A model generated the notes under the pieces. It was not told the origin of the DNA, made no database searches, and saw nothing but the letters and a program-made list of their open reading frames with translations. 64,000 nucleotides of DNA, from positions 434,001 to 498,000 of the forward strand of contig NZ_JAABOS010000003.1 in NCBI RefSeq assembly GCF_010078235.1, in the 5' to 3' direction. Position 1 is the stretch's first letter; each line of letters starts with the position of its first letter. The position numbers and the translations under genes were made by a program. Of the stretch, positions 30,634 through 39,409 are shown in pieces. This DNA is from Cognatundibacterium crateris (lineage in GTDB: Bacteria; Pseudomonadota; Gammaproteobacteria; Burkholderiales; Burkholderiaceae_D).

Positions 30634-31667
30634 TATGTATCCAGCATGGCCTGCATGGTGCGACTGAGGCTTACTTGCAGCCCGCTTGCGGACTGGCTCA
30701 TGAGGCAACAGGCAATTTGATGGCTGTTCGCATAGTCCAGCGCAGCCTGCTCACCCATCACGGTGAAGGCGGTAGCCAGCGCATCGGCGATCATGCATTC
30801 CTTGTGTAAAACGGTGACCGAGACCAGACTGTTATCGACCGGATAACCGCTGCGCGGGTCCAGGGTATGCGAATACTGGCGTCCATCCTGCTCAAAAAAC
30901 TGGCGGTAGTTGCCTGAGGTCGCGACCGCTAAACCATGCAGCGCGACCAGGCCGTTCCAGTCTGGCGGTGCTGACTTTGCTGCACTGGCGGGTGGTGTTT
31001 CTATGCGCACCCACCATGGCATCTGATCCGGCTTGATGCCAAAGCCGCGCAGTTCGCCGCCCACTTCCACCAGATAGCTGGGGATAGCATGCCGCTCCAG
31101 AAATCCAGCCACCTGATCGACTGCATAGCCTTTCGCAATCGATGACAAATCCAGACTCAGGCCGCCGGGTTGCAGCAGTTCGCGCTGTAGCCGGTTCAGT
31201 TGCAGGTCGCGCCAGCCAGGCTGTGCCAGCACCCCTGCGATGTCTGCTTCAGACGGGCGGCGCGCAGGCTGATGACGATTTTCTGCCGGGCCGAAGCCCC
31301 ACAGATTGACCAGCTTGCCTGCGGCGGGGTCATACGCGCCTTCGGTTTGCCGTGCCAGATAAATGGCGTAATCCATCACAGTACAAAACTCCGGAGCCAG
31401 CGTGCACACGCTGCCAGCCGCGGCCTGGTTGAAGCGTGATAAATCAGACCCGGCTTCCCAGTGGCTCATTTGCTGCACCACCAGATCGAGTTCCTGCTGT
31501 ATCCCGTTCTGCCAGAACGCCACCTGTTGCTGTGGCAGGCTGGCAGGCAGGTAAAACTGTACCTGCCAGTTGCAACCCATGCTGCTGCCTGAAAGCTGCA
31601 ACAGGCGCAGTTGTGCAGGCAGCGCCGGTGGTTCCGGCGCATCCAGAGGGATGAACACTAGTCTCAT
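30633..31667 (-). CDS. apbE: FAD:protein FMN transferase (ApbE family)
   Basis: ApbE attaches FMN covalently to a Ser or Thr of target flavoproteins. This 344-residue protein shows the family landmarks: SSMGCNWQVQFY near residue 28, LDLSSIAKGYAVDQV with the conserved Lys-Gly, the VEVGGELRGFG strand, and YSHTLDPRSGYPVDN followed by ADALATAFTVMG, the metal-binding part. Most ApbE proteins carry a lipoprotein or Sec signal, but this one begins MRLVFIPLDAPEPP with no hydrophobic segment. The preceding gene ends 10 bp upstream, so no longer start is available. The likely substrate is the neighbouring DUF2271 protein, which contains DGLSGAT. Confidence 0.9.
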   Translation of the reverse strand: MRLVFIPLDAPEPPALPAQLRLLQLSGSSMGCNWQVQFYLPASLPQQQVAFWQNGIQQELDLVVQQMSHWEAGSDLSRFNQAAAGSVCTLAPEFCTVMDYAIYLARQTEGAYDPAAGKLVNLWGFGPAENRHQPARRPSEADIAGVLAQPGWRDLQLNRLQRELLQPGGLSLDLSSIAKGYAVDQVAGFLERHAIPSYLVEVGGELRGFGIKPDQMPWWVRIETPPASAAKSAPPDWNGLVALHGLAVATSGNYRQFFEQDGRQYSHTLDPRSGYPVDNSLVSVTVLHKECMIADALATAFTVMGEQAALDYANSHQIACCLMSQSASGLQVSLSRTMQAMLDT

Positions 31668-31677
31668 GCGCTGCTGT

Positions 31678-32487
31678 TTATTGAGGCAAGACTTCCAGTG
31701 TCACCACATAGCTGGAGACACGGCTCTTGGCCGGTGCTACCGTCGCTTTGTCGTCTTTCACTTCCGCTTCCAGCCATTGCAGGCCAGGCTGAGTCCAGCT
31801 CACACTGAACTGGCCATTGGCATCGGTGACATAGGTTTTGTCATTCAGCTTTTGACGGTAACGCGCACCGCCGGGTATCACTTCCACACTCACATTGGCA
31901 GCAGGTTTACCATCCAGCAGTAAGCGGAAGGTCGCGTTTTCACCAAACACCAGATCATTCGGGTGCGTCACGGCGCTGAGCTCCAGACCTTTGCCGGAAA
32001 TTTCCAGTGCTTTACCGCCTGGTTTGCCGTAGGTAACGATGGTTTCGACACGACCGCTACGCTGGGTCACTTGCAAATCAGTCACACCGGCCGGGATTTC
32101 CTTGGCAAAGGTCTCGGCGTTGCCGCGCCAGCGTTTAGGCTGACCGTTTTCTTTGTAGGAGGCGACCAGTCCATCGCTGTAGGTCCCGATTTTATAGGTA
32201 CCAGTCTGTTTGAGCTGCACATCAAAGCTGCTGCGGAAACGGCCGCTATAGCTGTTTTCCGGTGTCAGTTTGCTGCCATCCGGAGCAGTGATTTGCAGGT
32301 TATCGAGTTTCAGTGCGACGTGATCAAATTCAAATACATTGGTCGCAGCTGCGGCATCGAAGCTGACCCAGGGGGCATTACCGGAAACCACGGTGGAAGT
32401 CGGTACCAGGAAAGTACGGTGCGCCTGAGCCGACAGGCTGGCGCAGGCCAGCAGCGTGAAGGCACTCAATTGACGTAAGGTGATCAT
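31678..32487 (-). CDS. DUF4198 domain exported protein
   Basis: Periplasmic protein of 269 residues with a signal peptide (about residues 1-22, ending SLSAQA). It has the DUF4198 (GH25-like beta-sandwich) pattern: HRTFLVPTSTVV at the mature N-terminus, FDHVALKLDNLQITAPDG, then a carboxypeptidase-regulatory-like repeat near DANGQFSVSWTQPGLQWLEAE. Members often occur in iron- or metal-uptake gene sets and may bind ligand or metal; the mature protein starts with a histidine. ATG 32487 follows GAGGAGC. No FMN-attachment motif was found in it. Confidence 0.82.
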   Translation of the reverse strand: MITLRQLSAFTLLACASLSAQAHRTFLVPTSTVVSGNAPWVSFDAAAATNVFEFDHVALKLDNLQITAPDGSKLTPENSYSGRFRSSFDVQLKQTGTYKIGTYSDGLVASYKENGQPKRWRGNAETFAKEIPAGVTDLQVTQRSGRVETIVTYGKPGGKALEISGKGLELSAVTHPNDLVFGENATFRLLLDGKPAANVSVEVIPGGARYRQKLNDKTYVTDANGQFSVSWTQPGLQWLEAEVKDDKATVAPAKSRVSSYVVTLEVLPQ

Positions 32488-32498
32488 GCTGCTGCTCC

Positions 32499-33053
32499 TC
32501 AGGATTTGATGTTAATGCTGATGGCGCCCAGTTCATGGTTGCCCTGCGCTTTGAAATTGACTTCTTTGCCTTGCCACTGGAACGGTACTTTCACCACTTC
32601 ACGGCCACCGCCTTCACGCGCGGCTTCCACCAGCAGGTTGTAGTCACCGGCAGGTAACTTAGCCAGCGCGCCTTTGTCGCCGGCAAAGCTCAGGCTGTGT
32701 TCGCCGGTGGTGCGGGTCGCACCGCTCAGGCCATCAACCGGCATGTCCAGTTCGCGTCCGCTGCGACGCCACCACTGACGCATATCCTTGAGCCATTTCG
32801 TGCCTTCGTTATTGCGTTTTTTCAGGTCATACCAGACCGCCAGATTGCCAGCGAAAGTCTGATCTGGTTTTTCTATCCAGATCGCGACATAGGGTTTGTG
32901 GTATTCCGCCACATTCAGTTTCGGTACTTCGACCTTGACGTTCAGGTCAGCCGCCTGGGCGACTAAGGCCTGGCTGCCAAGCAGGGCGGTGATCGCAAAT
33001 GGACGTAAATTCGGACGCAAATTCTGCAGCGTAGCAGGAGAGAGAGAACGCAT
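32499..33053 (-). CDS. DUF2271 exported protein with a putative FMN-attachment motif
   Basis: Periplasmic protein of 184 residues with a signal peptide ending near VAQA (about residue 34). DUF2271 is recognised by VAIWIEKPDQTFAGNLAVWY and the tryptophan-rich KWLKDMRQWWRRSG. Residues 107-113 read DGLSGAT (nt 32715-32735). This matches the D-x-x-S/T-G-A-S/T signature modified by ApbE in NqrC and other flavinylated proteins; the modified residue would be T113. The neighbouring gene encodes ApbE. The protein is therefore probably a covalent flavoprotein that relays electrons between the PepSY membrane protein and other partners. The start ATG 33053 has AAGG upstream and gives a normal signal peptide. 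Confidence 0.85.
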   Translation of the reverse strand: MRSLSPATLQNLRPNLRPFAITALLGSQALVAQAADLNVKVEVPKLNVAEYHKPYVAIWIEKPDQTFAGNLAVWYDLKKRNNEGTKWLKDMRQWWRRSGRELDMPVDGLSGATRTTGEHSLSFAGDKGALAKLPAGDYNLLVEAAREGGGREVVKVPFQWQGKEVNFKAQGNHELGAISINIKS

Positions 33054-33190
33054 AGTTAACCTTGATAAACAAGTCAATAACAAGACTGCTGCACCATCAC
33101 GGCTGGGGTGGACTCATGCCTGGCAATGTCAGGGTGCGGCTCAGCTTGATCGTTAAACGCAGACTGCCGTTGAGCGATCAAGCTGCCAGT

Positions 33191-33820
33191 CTAATGGATA
33201 AAAATAACTGCAAGCAGTAAAGGCGTGACCAGACCCAGTGCCACATAAGGCCAGGTGCCGCGCCGGTTGGCTGCATGCATTTTCAACAAAAATAAACCGG
33301 TAATACAAAAAATCAGACAGGCCGCAGCAAACAAATCGATAAACCAGCTCCAGGCGCTGCCGGTATTGCGACCTTTGTGTAAGTCGTTCAGGTATGAGAC
33401 CCAGCCACGATCAGTCAGTTCATATTCGACCGCACCACTGTCCAGATCGATGCGCAGCCAGGCATCGCCACCAGGGCGCGGCAGCGGCAGATACAATTCT
33501 TCCGGTGACCATTCGGGAATGGCGCGCGCGCTGTGGCTATGGAATTCCTGATCCAGCCATTGCGTCACAGCGGCAGGCAAGGTCGCAGGTTCTTCGTTGC
33601 TCAGGCTGTGTAATTCAGCGCGTAAGGCTGCAGGTAAGCTGGCTGATAACTGGGTCACTACCGGATGCGCTTCAATCTGCGCGGAATGATTCAGGGTGAT
33701 GCCCGTGGCAGCAAACAAGATCATCGCGACCAGGCAAATTGCAGAGCTGATCCAGTGCCATTGATGCAGGTGACGCAGCCAAAATGCGCGTTGTTGATGG
33801 GATGAGCTGGAATTCGGCAC
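33191..33820 (-). CDS. PepSY-associated transmembrane protein
   Basis: Inner-membrane protein of 209 residues with three or four membrane segments (about residues 22-42, 153-173 and 187-207). One periplasmic loop of about 100 residues lies between the first and second. The N-terminal HLHQWHW and the NDLHKGRN motif before the second helix are PepSY-TM family histidine features that could bind heme. In comparable operons it is thought to form the membrane electron conduit for ferric-siderophore or metal reduction. It is the first gene of the five-gene set. The start is GTG 33820, 6 bp after AGGAAG. A Fur-box-like site lies 25 bp upstream. Confidence 0.85.
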   Translation of the reverse strand: MPNSSSSHQQRAFWLRHLHQWHWISSAICLVAMILFAATGITLNHSAQIEAHPVVTQLSASLPAALRAELHSLSNEEPATLPAAVTQWLDQEFHSHSARAIPEWSPEELYLPLPRPGGDAWLRIDLDSGAVEYELTDRGWVSYLNDLHKGRNTGSAWSWFIDLFAAACLIFCITGLFLLKMHAANRRGTWPYVALGLVTPLLLAVIFIH

Positions 33821-33844
33821 TGAATACTTCCTGAAATCTTAAAT

Positions 33845-33863
33845 GATAATGATTCTCAATTAT
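33845..33863 (-). promoter_or_regulatory. Fur-box-like operator
   Basis: The 19-mer GATAATGATTCTCAATTAT matches 13 of 19 positions of the Fur consensus GATAATGATAATCATTATC, including the whole first 9-mer. It lies just upstream of the PepSY gene, so the operon is probably iron-repressed. It is also in the divergent region before glmU. Confidence 0.72.
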
Positions 33864-34114
33864 ACATTGAGTTTTTCTAATTTCTCACAATAAATGAAAA
33901 AGCTGATTTGCTGGGAATCAAATTGTTTGAATTTTGTAATCAGTCAGACCCAAGACCCTTGCCCCCGTAACGCGCACTCATAAGCAAAAAGTACACATCC
34001 CAGGCTGGCTCCGGTCTCAGATTGAACTGTTGCCTTACCTGCTATTTTGCCCGGCAGGTAAATCCTTGCATGGTAAAATCGCGCCTCTTCTTTTATTCAC
34101 CAGTTCAATCAACT

Positions 34115-35473
34115 ATGAATGTTGTGATACTCGCCGCCGGCATGGGCAAACGCATGCAATCTGCTTTACCAAAAGTTTTACATTCGGTCGCTGGTAAGCC
34201 CTTGCTGCAACACGTGATTGACACCGCACGCAGCCTCAATCCTGCTTCCATTTGCGTGATTTACGGTCATGGTGGCGAGCAGGTGCCGGTTGCGGTTGCT
34301 GCACCGGATCTGAAGTTTGCCAAACAGGAGCCACAACTGGGTACAGGCCACGCAGTGGCGCAAGCAGTACCGGTACTGAATGATGCGCATCCTACTCTGG
34401 TTTTATACGGCGACGTGCCGCTGACCACCGCAGCCAGTCTGCAGCGCCTGATCGATGTGGCGGGTAATAACAAGCTGGCGATTTTGACCGCAGTGATGGC
34501 AGACCCGACTGGTCTGGGCCGTATCATTCGTGAAGATGGCAAGATTGTGCGCATCGTTGAACAAAAAGATGCGACCGCCGCAGAGCTGGCGCTTAGTGAA
34601 ATTAATACCGGCATCATGATCGTGCCTACCCCACAATTACGTGTATGGCTGACTACGCTGTCGAATAACAATGCGCAGGGCGAATACTATCTGACCGACA
34701 TCGTGGCGCGTGCCGTAGCGGATGGCGTTGAAGTTGTGTCGGCACAGCCCGACGATGTGGTGGAAACTTATGGCGTCAACAGCAAGGTACAACTGGCTGA
34801 ACTGGAACGCAGCCATCAGGCACGCGTTGCCAGAAAACTGCTGGAACAGGGTGTGACCCTGCTCGATCCGGCCCGTATCGATGTGCGCGGTACGCTGACT
34901 TGCGGACGCGATGTGAGTATCGATGTTGGCTGTATCTTTGAAGGTGAAGTCCATCTGGAAGATGGCGTATCGGTCGGTGCATACAGCGTGATCCGCAATG
35001 CGCGCATCGCGGCAGCGACCCAGATCAAACCGTTTTGCCATATTGAAGAAGCCAAGGTCGGCGCTGCATCGCAGATCGGTCCTTATGCGCGTCTGCGCCC
35101 TGGTACCGAGCTGGGTGAGGATGTGCATATCGGTAACTTCGTGGAAGTCAAAAACAGCCAGATCGCTGCCCATTCCAAGGCGAATCATCTGGCCTATGTG
35201 GGCGATGCCGATGTGGGCAGCCGCGTCAATATCGGTGCCGGTACCATCACCTGCAATTACGATGGTGCGAATAAATTCCGTACGACGATAGAAGATGATG
35301 CGTTTATCGGCAGCGACACTCAGCTGGTGGCGCCAGTCCGTGTTGGCAAAGGCGCTACGCTGGGTGCTGGCACGACGCTGACCAAAGATGCGCCAGCCGG
35401 GAAGCTGACCGTATCCCGTGCCCGTCAGCTGACTATCGAGAACTGGCAGCGTCCGGTCAAAATCAAGAAATAA
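34115..35473 (+). CDS. glmU: Bifunctional UDP-GlcNAc pyrophosphorylase / GlcN-1-P acetyltransferase
   Basis: Makes UDP-GlcNAc for peptidoglycan and LPS. The 452-residue protein has an N-terminal nucleotidyltransferase domain ([11 protein letters not shown] at residues 6-16, YGDVPLT metal site) and a C-terminal left-handed beta-helix acetyltransferase domain (repeated hexapeptides, [26 protein letters not shown] with each half as in E. coli, and [14 protein letters not shown]). The start is ATG 34115, giving MNVVILAAG as in other GlmU proteins; longer in-frame starts lack family support. glmS, the preceding pathway step, lies 6 kb away. A strong terminator follows at 35648. Confidence 0.96.
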   Translation: MNVVILAAGMGKRMQSALPKVLHSVAGKPLLQHVIDTARSLNPASICVIYGHGGEQVPVAVAAPDLKFAKQEPQLGTGHAVAQAVPVLNDAHPTLVLYGDVPLTTAASLQRLIDVAGNNKLAILTAVMADPTGLGRIIREDGKIVRIVEQKDATAAELALSEINTGIMIVPTPQLRVWLTTLSNNNAQGEYYLTDIVARAVADGVEVVSAQPDDVVETYGVNSKVQLAELERSHQARVARKLLEQGVTLLDPARIDVRGTLTCGRDVSIDVGCIFEGEVHLEDGVSVGAYSVIRNARIAAATQIKPFCHIEEAKVGAASQIGPYARLRPGTELGEDVHIGNFVEVKNSQIAAHSKANHLAYVGDADVGSRVNIGAGTITCNYDGANKFRTTIEDDAFIGSDTQLVAPVRVGKGATLGAGTTLTKDAPAGKLTVSRARQLTIENWQRPVKIKK

Positions 35474-35647
35474 GCACCGCGCGAGTACGACGCGGTCTTG
35501 CGCCTGCAGATGCCAACACCTTGCTGGCATCTGCAGCGATGATCATGCTATTCGGCCACCTGCTGTGCAATATGGCCTCATCCCTGCGCAGGCGGGAATG
35601 CCGCGCATCTGTTTCTGCACCTCGAAACAGGCTCCCTGATCCGGCTT

Positions 35648-35670
35648 AAGCGCTTGCTGAGCGCTTTTTT
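35648..35670 (+). terminator. Rho-independent terminator after glmU
   Basis: A 7-bp stem, AAGCGCT (35648-35654) with AGCGCTT (35660-35666), has a 5-nt loop and runs into six T residues (35665-35670). It is 175 bp after the glmU stop and before azlC. The stretch 35474-35647 holds no gene. Confidence 0.82.
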
Positions 35671-35746
35671 ACACAGATGAAAAATCTGCATCGGCGCCGC
35701 TTCAGTACCCGGCTGCATTTATACTGCACGATTCCGGAGAAGATGC

Positions 35747-36481
35747 ATGTCAGTGACTACCCCTACCCAACTTTGTCTGCAAGGTGCGCGTGACACTTTG
35801 CCTATGCTGGTCGGCGCGATGCCGTTCGGCGTGATTTTTGGCACGCTGGCCGCCGCCAGTGCGATGGCCCCGTGGCAGGGGCAACTGATGTCGCTGCTGG
35901 TGTATGCGGGTTCCAGCCAGTTTATTGCGATCGGTCTGGTGGCTGGGCATACCAGTATGCTGCTGATCTGGCTGACCACGTTTTTTGTCAATCTGCGTCA
36001 TATGCTGTATGCCGCCAGCTTATTGCCGCTGGTTGCGCATCTGCCTCTGCGCTGGCGCTTGCTGCTAGGCGCTTTACTCACCGATGAAACGTTTGCCGTG
36101 GTATCGGCGCGTTTGCAGCAGTCTGCCGGACAGACATCAGCATCCAGTCTGCGTGATATGCATTGGTATTTTCTGGGTTCGGGACTGGCGATGTATCTGA
36201 ACTGGCAATTGTGGACGCTGGTGGGCTTAGGCTTTGGCAGTGTGTTCCCGCAAATGCAAAACTGGGGCCTGGACTTCGCTATGGTAGCGACCTTTATTGC
36301 GATCATCGTGCCGCAAGTGCGCCGTTTTCCCTATCTGGCAGCCGCACTGGCGGCTGGCAGCCTGTCCTATCTGCTACAGCATTTACCGTATAAATCCGGC
36401 TTGCTGATCGCGGTAGTATCCGGCGTTTGTGTCGGTATGCTGGCCAGCCGTGCTGCCACGGCACAGGGAGAGGCAGCATGA
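35747..36481 (+). CDS. azlC: AzlC family branched-chain amino acid exporter subunit
   Basis: Inner-membrane protein of 244 residues with about six hydrophobic segments. Family features: an N-terminal GARDTLPMLVGAMPFGVIFG, then VYAGSSQFIAIGL and FVNLRHMLYAASL. AzlC works with small AzlD as an exporter, best known for branched-chain amino acids and analogues (YgaZH in E. coli). ATG 35747 follows GGAGAAG. Its stop overlaps the azlD start. Confidence 0.92.
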   Translation: MSVTTPTQLCLQGARDTLPMLVGAMPFGVIFGTLAAASAMAPWQGQLMSLLVYAGSSQFIAIGLVAGHTSMLLIWLTTFFVNLRHMLYAASLLPLVAHLPLRWRLLLGALLTDETFAVVSARLQQSAGQTSASSLRDMHWYFLGSGLAMYLNWQLWTLVGLGFGSVFPQMQNWGLDFAMVATFIAIIVPQVRRFPYLAAALAAGSLSYLLQHLPYKSGLLIAVVSGVCVGMLASRAATAQGEAA

Positions 36482-36801
36482 ATTACACCTGGATGGTGAT
36501 CGGTATGGCGCTGGTCACGCTGTTTGTGAAAGCGGTGTTTTTTGTGTTGGGCGACAGGATTGCCTTTCCACTGTGGCTGAGCCGCGCGCTGGCTTTTGTG
36601 CCGGTGACTGTGCTCACTGCGATTATTGTGCCTATGATTTTGTCGCCTCACGGCAACGGTTTGGAAATTCATCTGGAAAATCCACAGTTATTGGCTAGTC
36701 TGGTTGCAGTGGCAGTCAGTTTGTTAAGTGGCAGACAATTGTTGACCATCGCCAGTGGGCTGATTGCTTTTTTCATGCTGCAGTATTTCTTCCTGCATTG
36801 A
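36478..36801 (+). CDS. azlD: AzlD family transporter subunit
   Basis: Small inner-membrane protein of 107 residues with four hydrophobic segments, the partner of AzlC. It shows the family's FPLWLSRALAFVPVTVLTAI segment and a final LIAFFMLQYF helix. The ATG overlaps the azlC stop (ATGA), pointing to translational coupling. Longer in-frame starts at 36427 lie inside azlC and are not needed. Confidence 0.9.
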   Translation: MNYTWMVIGMALVTLFVKAVFFVLGDRIAFPLWLSRALAFVPVTVLTAIIVPMILSPHGNGLEIHLENPQLLASLVAVAVSLLSGRQLLTIASGLIAFFMLQYFFLH

Positions 36802-36968
36802 GCCCGCCACCAGCTGCACTGAGGCTGGCTTACCACAGAGTTAGCATAGGAGCGGGTTTTAAGGCTTACAGATGTCGCTAGAAAGGCAATTGAAAGCTTG
36901 CTGTCCGTAGCATGGGAGCGGTGATATGGCAACCATGTCACCTCAGAATCATAATGACCAGGAGATCC

Positions 36969-38027
36969 ATGATGAAAAAATGTCTCAGCGCCTCCGCGCT
37001 GTTATGTCTTGCGGCCGCAGGCCAGGCGCAGGCGCAAACCAATGTCAGTATTTACGGCCTGATCGACGCCAATGTATCTTACAACAATGCGGGCGACGCA
37101 AATGGCGGCAAGCAGTTCAAAGTTAACAGCGGCGGTATGAATACCTCGCGCTTTGGCTTCCGTGGTACTGAAGATCTGGGCAATGGCCTCAAAGCCGTAT
37201 TCCAGCTTGAAGGCGGTGTAATTCTCGATACCGGCGCTTCCGATGGCGATCTGTTCGGACGTCAGGCTAACGTTGGCTTGCAGGGCGATTTTGGCCGTAT
37301 CGTTGGTGGCCGCTCGTACAGCACCAGCTACGATTTCATCCTGCCTTTCGACCCTATGGGCTATGCGCCGCAATACTCCTGGGCGACTTCCGCCGGTGCG
37401 ACGGGCGGCCGTAAAGATGGCTTGCTGACCACCGCATCCAATTTGCTCAAGTATCAGTATGACGGTCAGGGCTATAAGCTCGGCGCCACCTATGCATTCG
37501 GTGAAACTGCCGGTAATACCAGCGCCGGTTCCAAGTATGTATTGGGTGCCAGCGCCTTTGATGGCCCGTGGGCCGTGGTAGGTACGTATGAGCAGAATAA
37601 TGCAGCACTGGCAGCCAATGGCCAGTACGACCAGTCGAAAGCATTTCAACTGGCTGGTACGTATTCTGTGGGTGAAGTGAAAACCTTCGTCGGCTACCGC
37701 AACTATAAAAAATCCCTGGCCAGCGGCGCTGCAGAACAGCAGTCCGATATGCTGTGGCTGGGTGTCAGCTATGGTTTTGCTCCGAACTGGAATCTGACTG
37801 GTGCTTACTACACCCAGAACATCAAGAACGTGGCGGCAGGTAAGGATGCCGATCCGAGTTTGCTGTCTGTGCGTGTGAAGTATGCATTTTCCAAGCGTAC
37901 CGATCTGTATGTGGCCGCTGGCTACGCCAAAGCCAAGAATGGTCAGCTGACCGGTGTGTCGCGTGATGACGCAGGTTTTGCTAATTCACAGTCTTCAGGT
38001 ACGGTAGGTATCCAGCACCGTTTCTGA
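36969..38027 (+). CDS. Gram-negative general porin (trimeric, OmpC-like)
   Basis: Outer-membrane porin of 352 residues. Signal peptide residues about 1-22 (ending AQAQ) are followed by TNVSIYGLIDANVSY, the first beta strand typical of Burkholderiales porins. Further family features are SRFGFRGTEDLGNGLKAVFQLE and a long extracellular loop near the NVGLQGDFGRIVGGR region. The C-terminal strand ends in the aromatic VGIQHRF that the BAM complex recognises. Two start codons lie side by side (36969 and 36972) after AGGAG; the second has the better spacing. A strong terminator follows. Confidence 0.92.
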   Translation: MMKKCLSASALLCLAAAGQAQAQTNVSIYGLIDANVSYNNAGDANGGKQFKVNSGGMNTSRFGFRGTEDLGNGLKAVFQLEGGVILDTGASDGDLFGRQANVGLQGDFGRIVGGRSYSTSYDFILPFDPMGYAPQYSWATSAGATGGRKDGLLTTASNLLKYQYDGQGYKLGATYAFGETAGNTSAGSKYVLGASAFDGPWAVVGTYEQNNAALAANGQYDQSKAFQLAGTYSVGEVKTFVGYRNYKKSLASGAAEQQSDMLWLGVSYGFAPNWNLTGAYYTQNIKNVAAGKDADPSLLSVRVKYAFSKRTDLYVAAGYAKAKNGQLTGVSRDDAGFANSQSSGTVGIQHRF

Positions 38028-38070
38028 TCATGGCGAATATCAGCAGGTGGCGCGGAATAGCGTGACCAGC

Positions 38071-38103
38071 AATGCCGGGTGCAGTTTAACCCGGCATTTT
38101 TTT
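38071..38103. terminator. Bidirectional-looking terminator between porin and SDR genes
   Basis: A 10-bp stem, AATGCCGGGT (38071-38080) with ACCCGGCATT (38089-38098), is followed by a T-tract to 38103 on the plus strand. It serves the porin gene. The T-tract overlaps the last codons of the convergent SDR gene. Confidence 0.88.
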
Positions 38104-38923
38104 ATTGCGGACGGACTTCTTTTTTCAGTGCTGCCATCGCGATTTTATCGACCAGACCAGGTGCGATCAGGCGTAACCAGCGTCCCAGCTTGCCTTTGGC
38201 GGTCATCACCACTTCACGCTGATTCTGTTCCATCGCCTGTATGATTTGATAGGCGCATTCTTCAACCGGCATGGCCTGCTCTTCTTTCAGGCCGCTGCTG
38301 CCCGCCGCTACACCGGCTGCGTTGTAGCCGTTATAGCGAATCCGGGTGGCGACTACACCGGGGTAGGCCAGCGTGATCTGTACGCCAGCTTCCTTCACTT
38401 CAGTGCGCAGGCTTTCAAAAAAACCGTTCATGGCAAATTTACTCGCGCTGTAGGCGGTGCGTCCCGGAACGCCGACCAGGCCAGCGAGCGAAGACACCGC
38501 GACGATTTTTCCTTTCGATTCTTTCAGGTAGGGCAAGGCTGCATGGGTACACCAGACGCTGCCCCAGAAATTCACCCGCATCAATTCCTGATACCAGCCC
38601 AGATTATCGACTTCAGAAAACAATGCCTGTGCTGATTTACCTGCGTTGTTAATCAGGATATCGATGCAGCCAAAATTTTCTACTGTCTCGCGTATCAGGC
38701 GACGACAATCGGATTCCACACTGACATCCGTCTTAACCAGCAGGCAGACACTGCCAAAGCGTTTGCACACATCAGCGACTGCGCGTAAGCCGGCTTCGTT
38801 TCTGGCAGCAAGTACCAGGGCTAGTCCAAGCTGATGCTTAGCCGCCAGCTGCTTTGCCATTTCTGCACCGATTCCATCGGAGGCACCGGTGATCACCACC
38901 ACCAAATGCTGTTGAGTACTCAT
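38102..38923 (-). CDS. Short-chain dehydrogenase/reductase
   Basis: NAD(P)-dependent oxidoreductase of 273 residues, classical SDR fold. The cofactor motif is ITGASDGIGAEMAKQ (TGxxxGIG) near residues 12-26. NNAGKS follows strand 4, and the active site shows a serine (VSSLAG) with YSASK. A C-terminal basic stretch could associate with membrane. The substrate is unknown; similar proteins are annotated as DltE- or SDR7-like. ATG 38923 has a weak AAGGCGA ribosome site. It is a single-gene unit. Confidence 0.9.
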   Translation of the reverse strand: MSTQQHLVVVITGASDGIGAEMAKQLAAKHQLGLALVLAARNEAGLRAVADVCKRFGSVCLLVKTDVSVESDCRRLIRETVENFGCIDILINNAGKSAQALFSEVDNLGWYQELMRVNFWGSVWCTHAALPYLKESKGKIVAVSSLAGLVGVPGRTAYSASKFAMNGFFESLRTEVKEAGVQITLAYPGVVATRIRYNGYNAAGVAAGSSGLKEEQAMPVEECAYQIIQAMEQNQREVVMTAKGKLGRWLRLIAPGLVDKIAMAALKKEVRPQ

Positions 38924-39409
38924 GATTGATCGCCTTCATCTATGTGATTACCGAAAGGCCAAAGGAGTATCCTCAGCTCAGGGTAACGACGCTTTGCCCA
39001 TCGTTTTTTTTCGTGGACCGACATCGAAATTCAGTCACTGGATGCGGGTAGCAAAGATGAGTTAAATATAACATTTAATGAATAGTGGCTTTTAGTAATC
39101 GTGTTTTTCACTTCATGGAATTTCGTTGATTAATGTTAAATGTTGTAATTTCACAGGAGTTGCAGCATGTGTCGTAACTTGTATGGCACGGTTTGTTGTG
39201 TGCAGGGAAGTTAGTCAGGATTTGGGTCGGTTAATATTTAAATTACGCATCTCGCAATGTAAATGTTAACAGGCTCTGGTCTTACCATTTTTTTTCTTCA
39301 GTGTTATTCTGGAAGGCAATAGTGCTTGTTCACATTTACATTGCGCGCACAGTTAAATGCTCACAGGCCCTGATCTGGCAAGCCATCTCGTTTGAACGGA
39401 GTCTGCATC
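38924..39409. other. 486-bp AT-rich intergenic region with repeats
   Basis: No gene of normal size is visible. A 14-bp perfect inverted repeat occurs at 39253-39266 (CGCAATGTAAATGT) and 39332-39345. A 23-bp direct repeat with four mismatches occurs at 39260-39282 and 39354-39376 (TAAATGTTAACAGGCTCTGG-like). A 15-codon frame at 39167-39214 begins ATG after ACAGGAG and encodes MCRNLYGTVCCVQGS; it is too short to claim as a gene. The repeats lie before the first solute-binding-like gene and may be operators. Confidence 0.45.

Noticed and set aside
39167..39214. 15-codon frame MCRNLYGTVCCVQGS after a good ribosome site
   Set aside because: Too short to distinguish from chance; kept only as a note within the intergenic entry.
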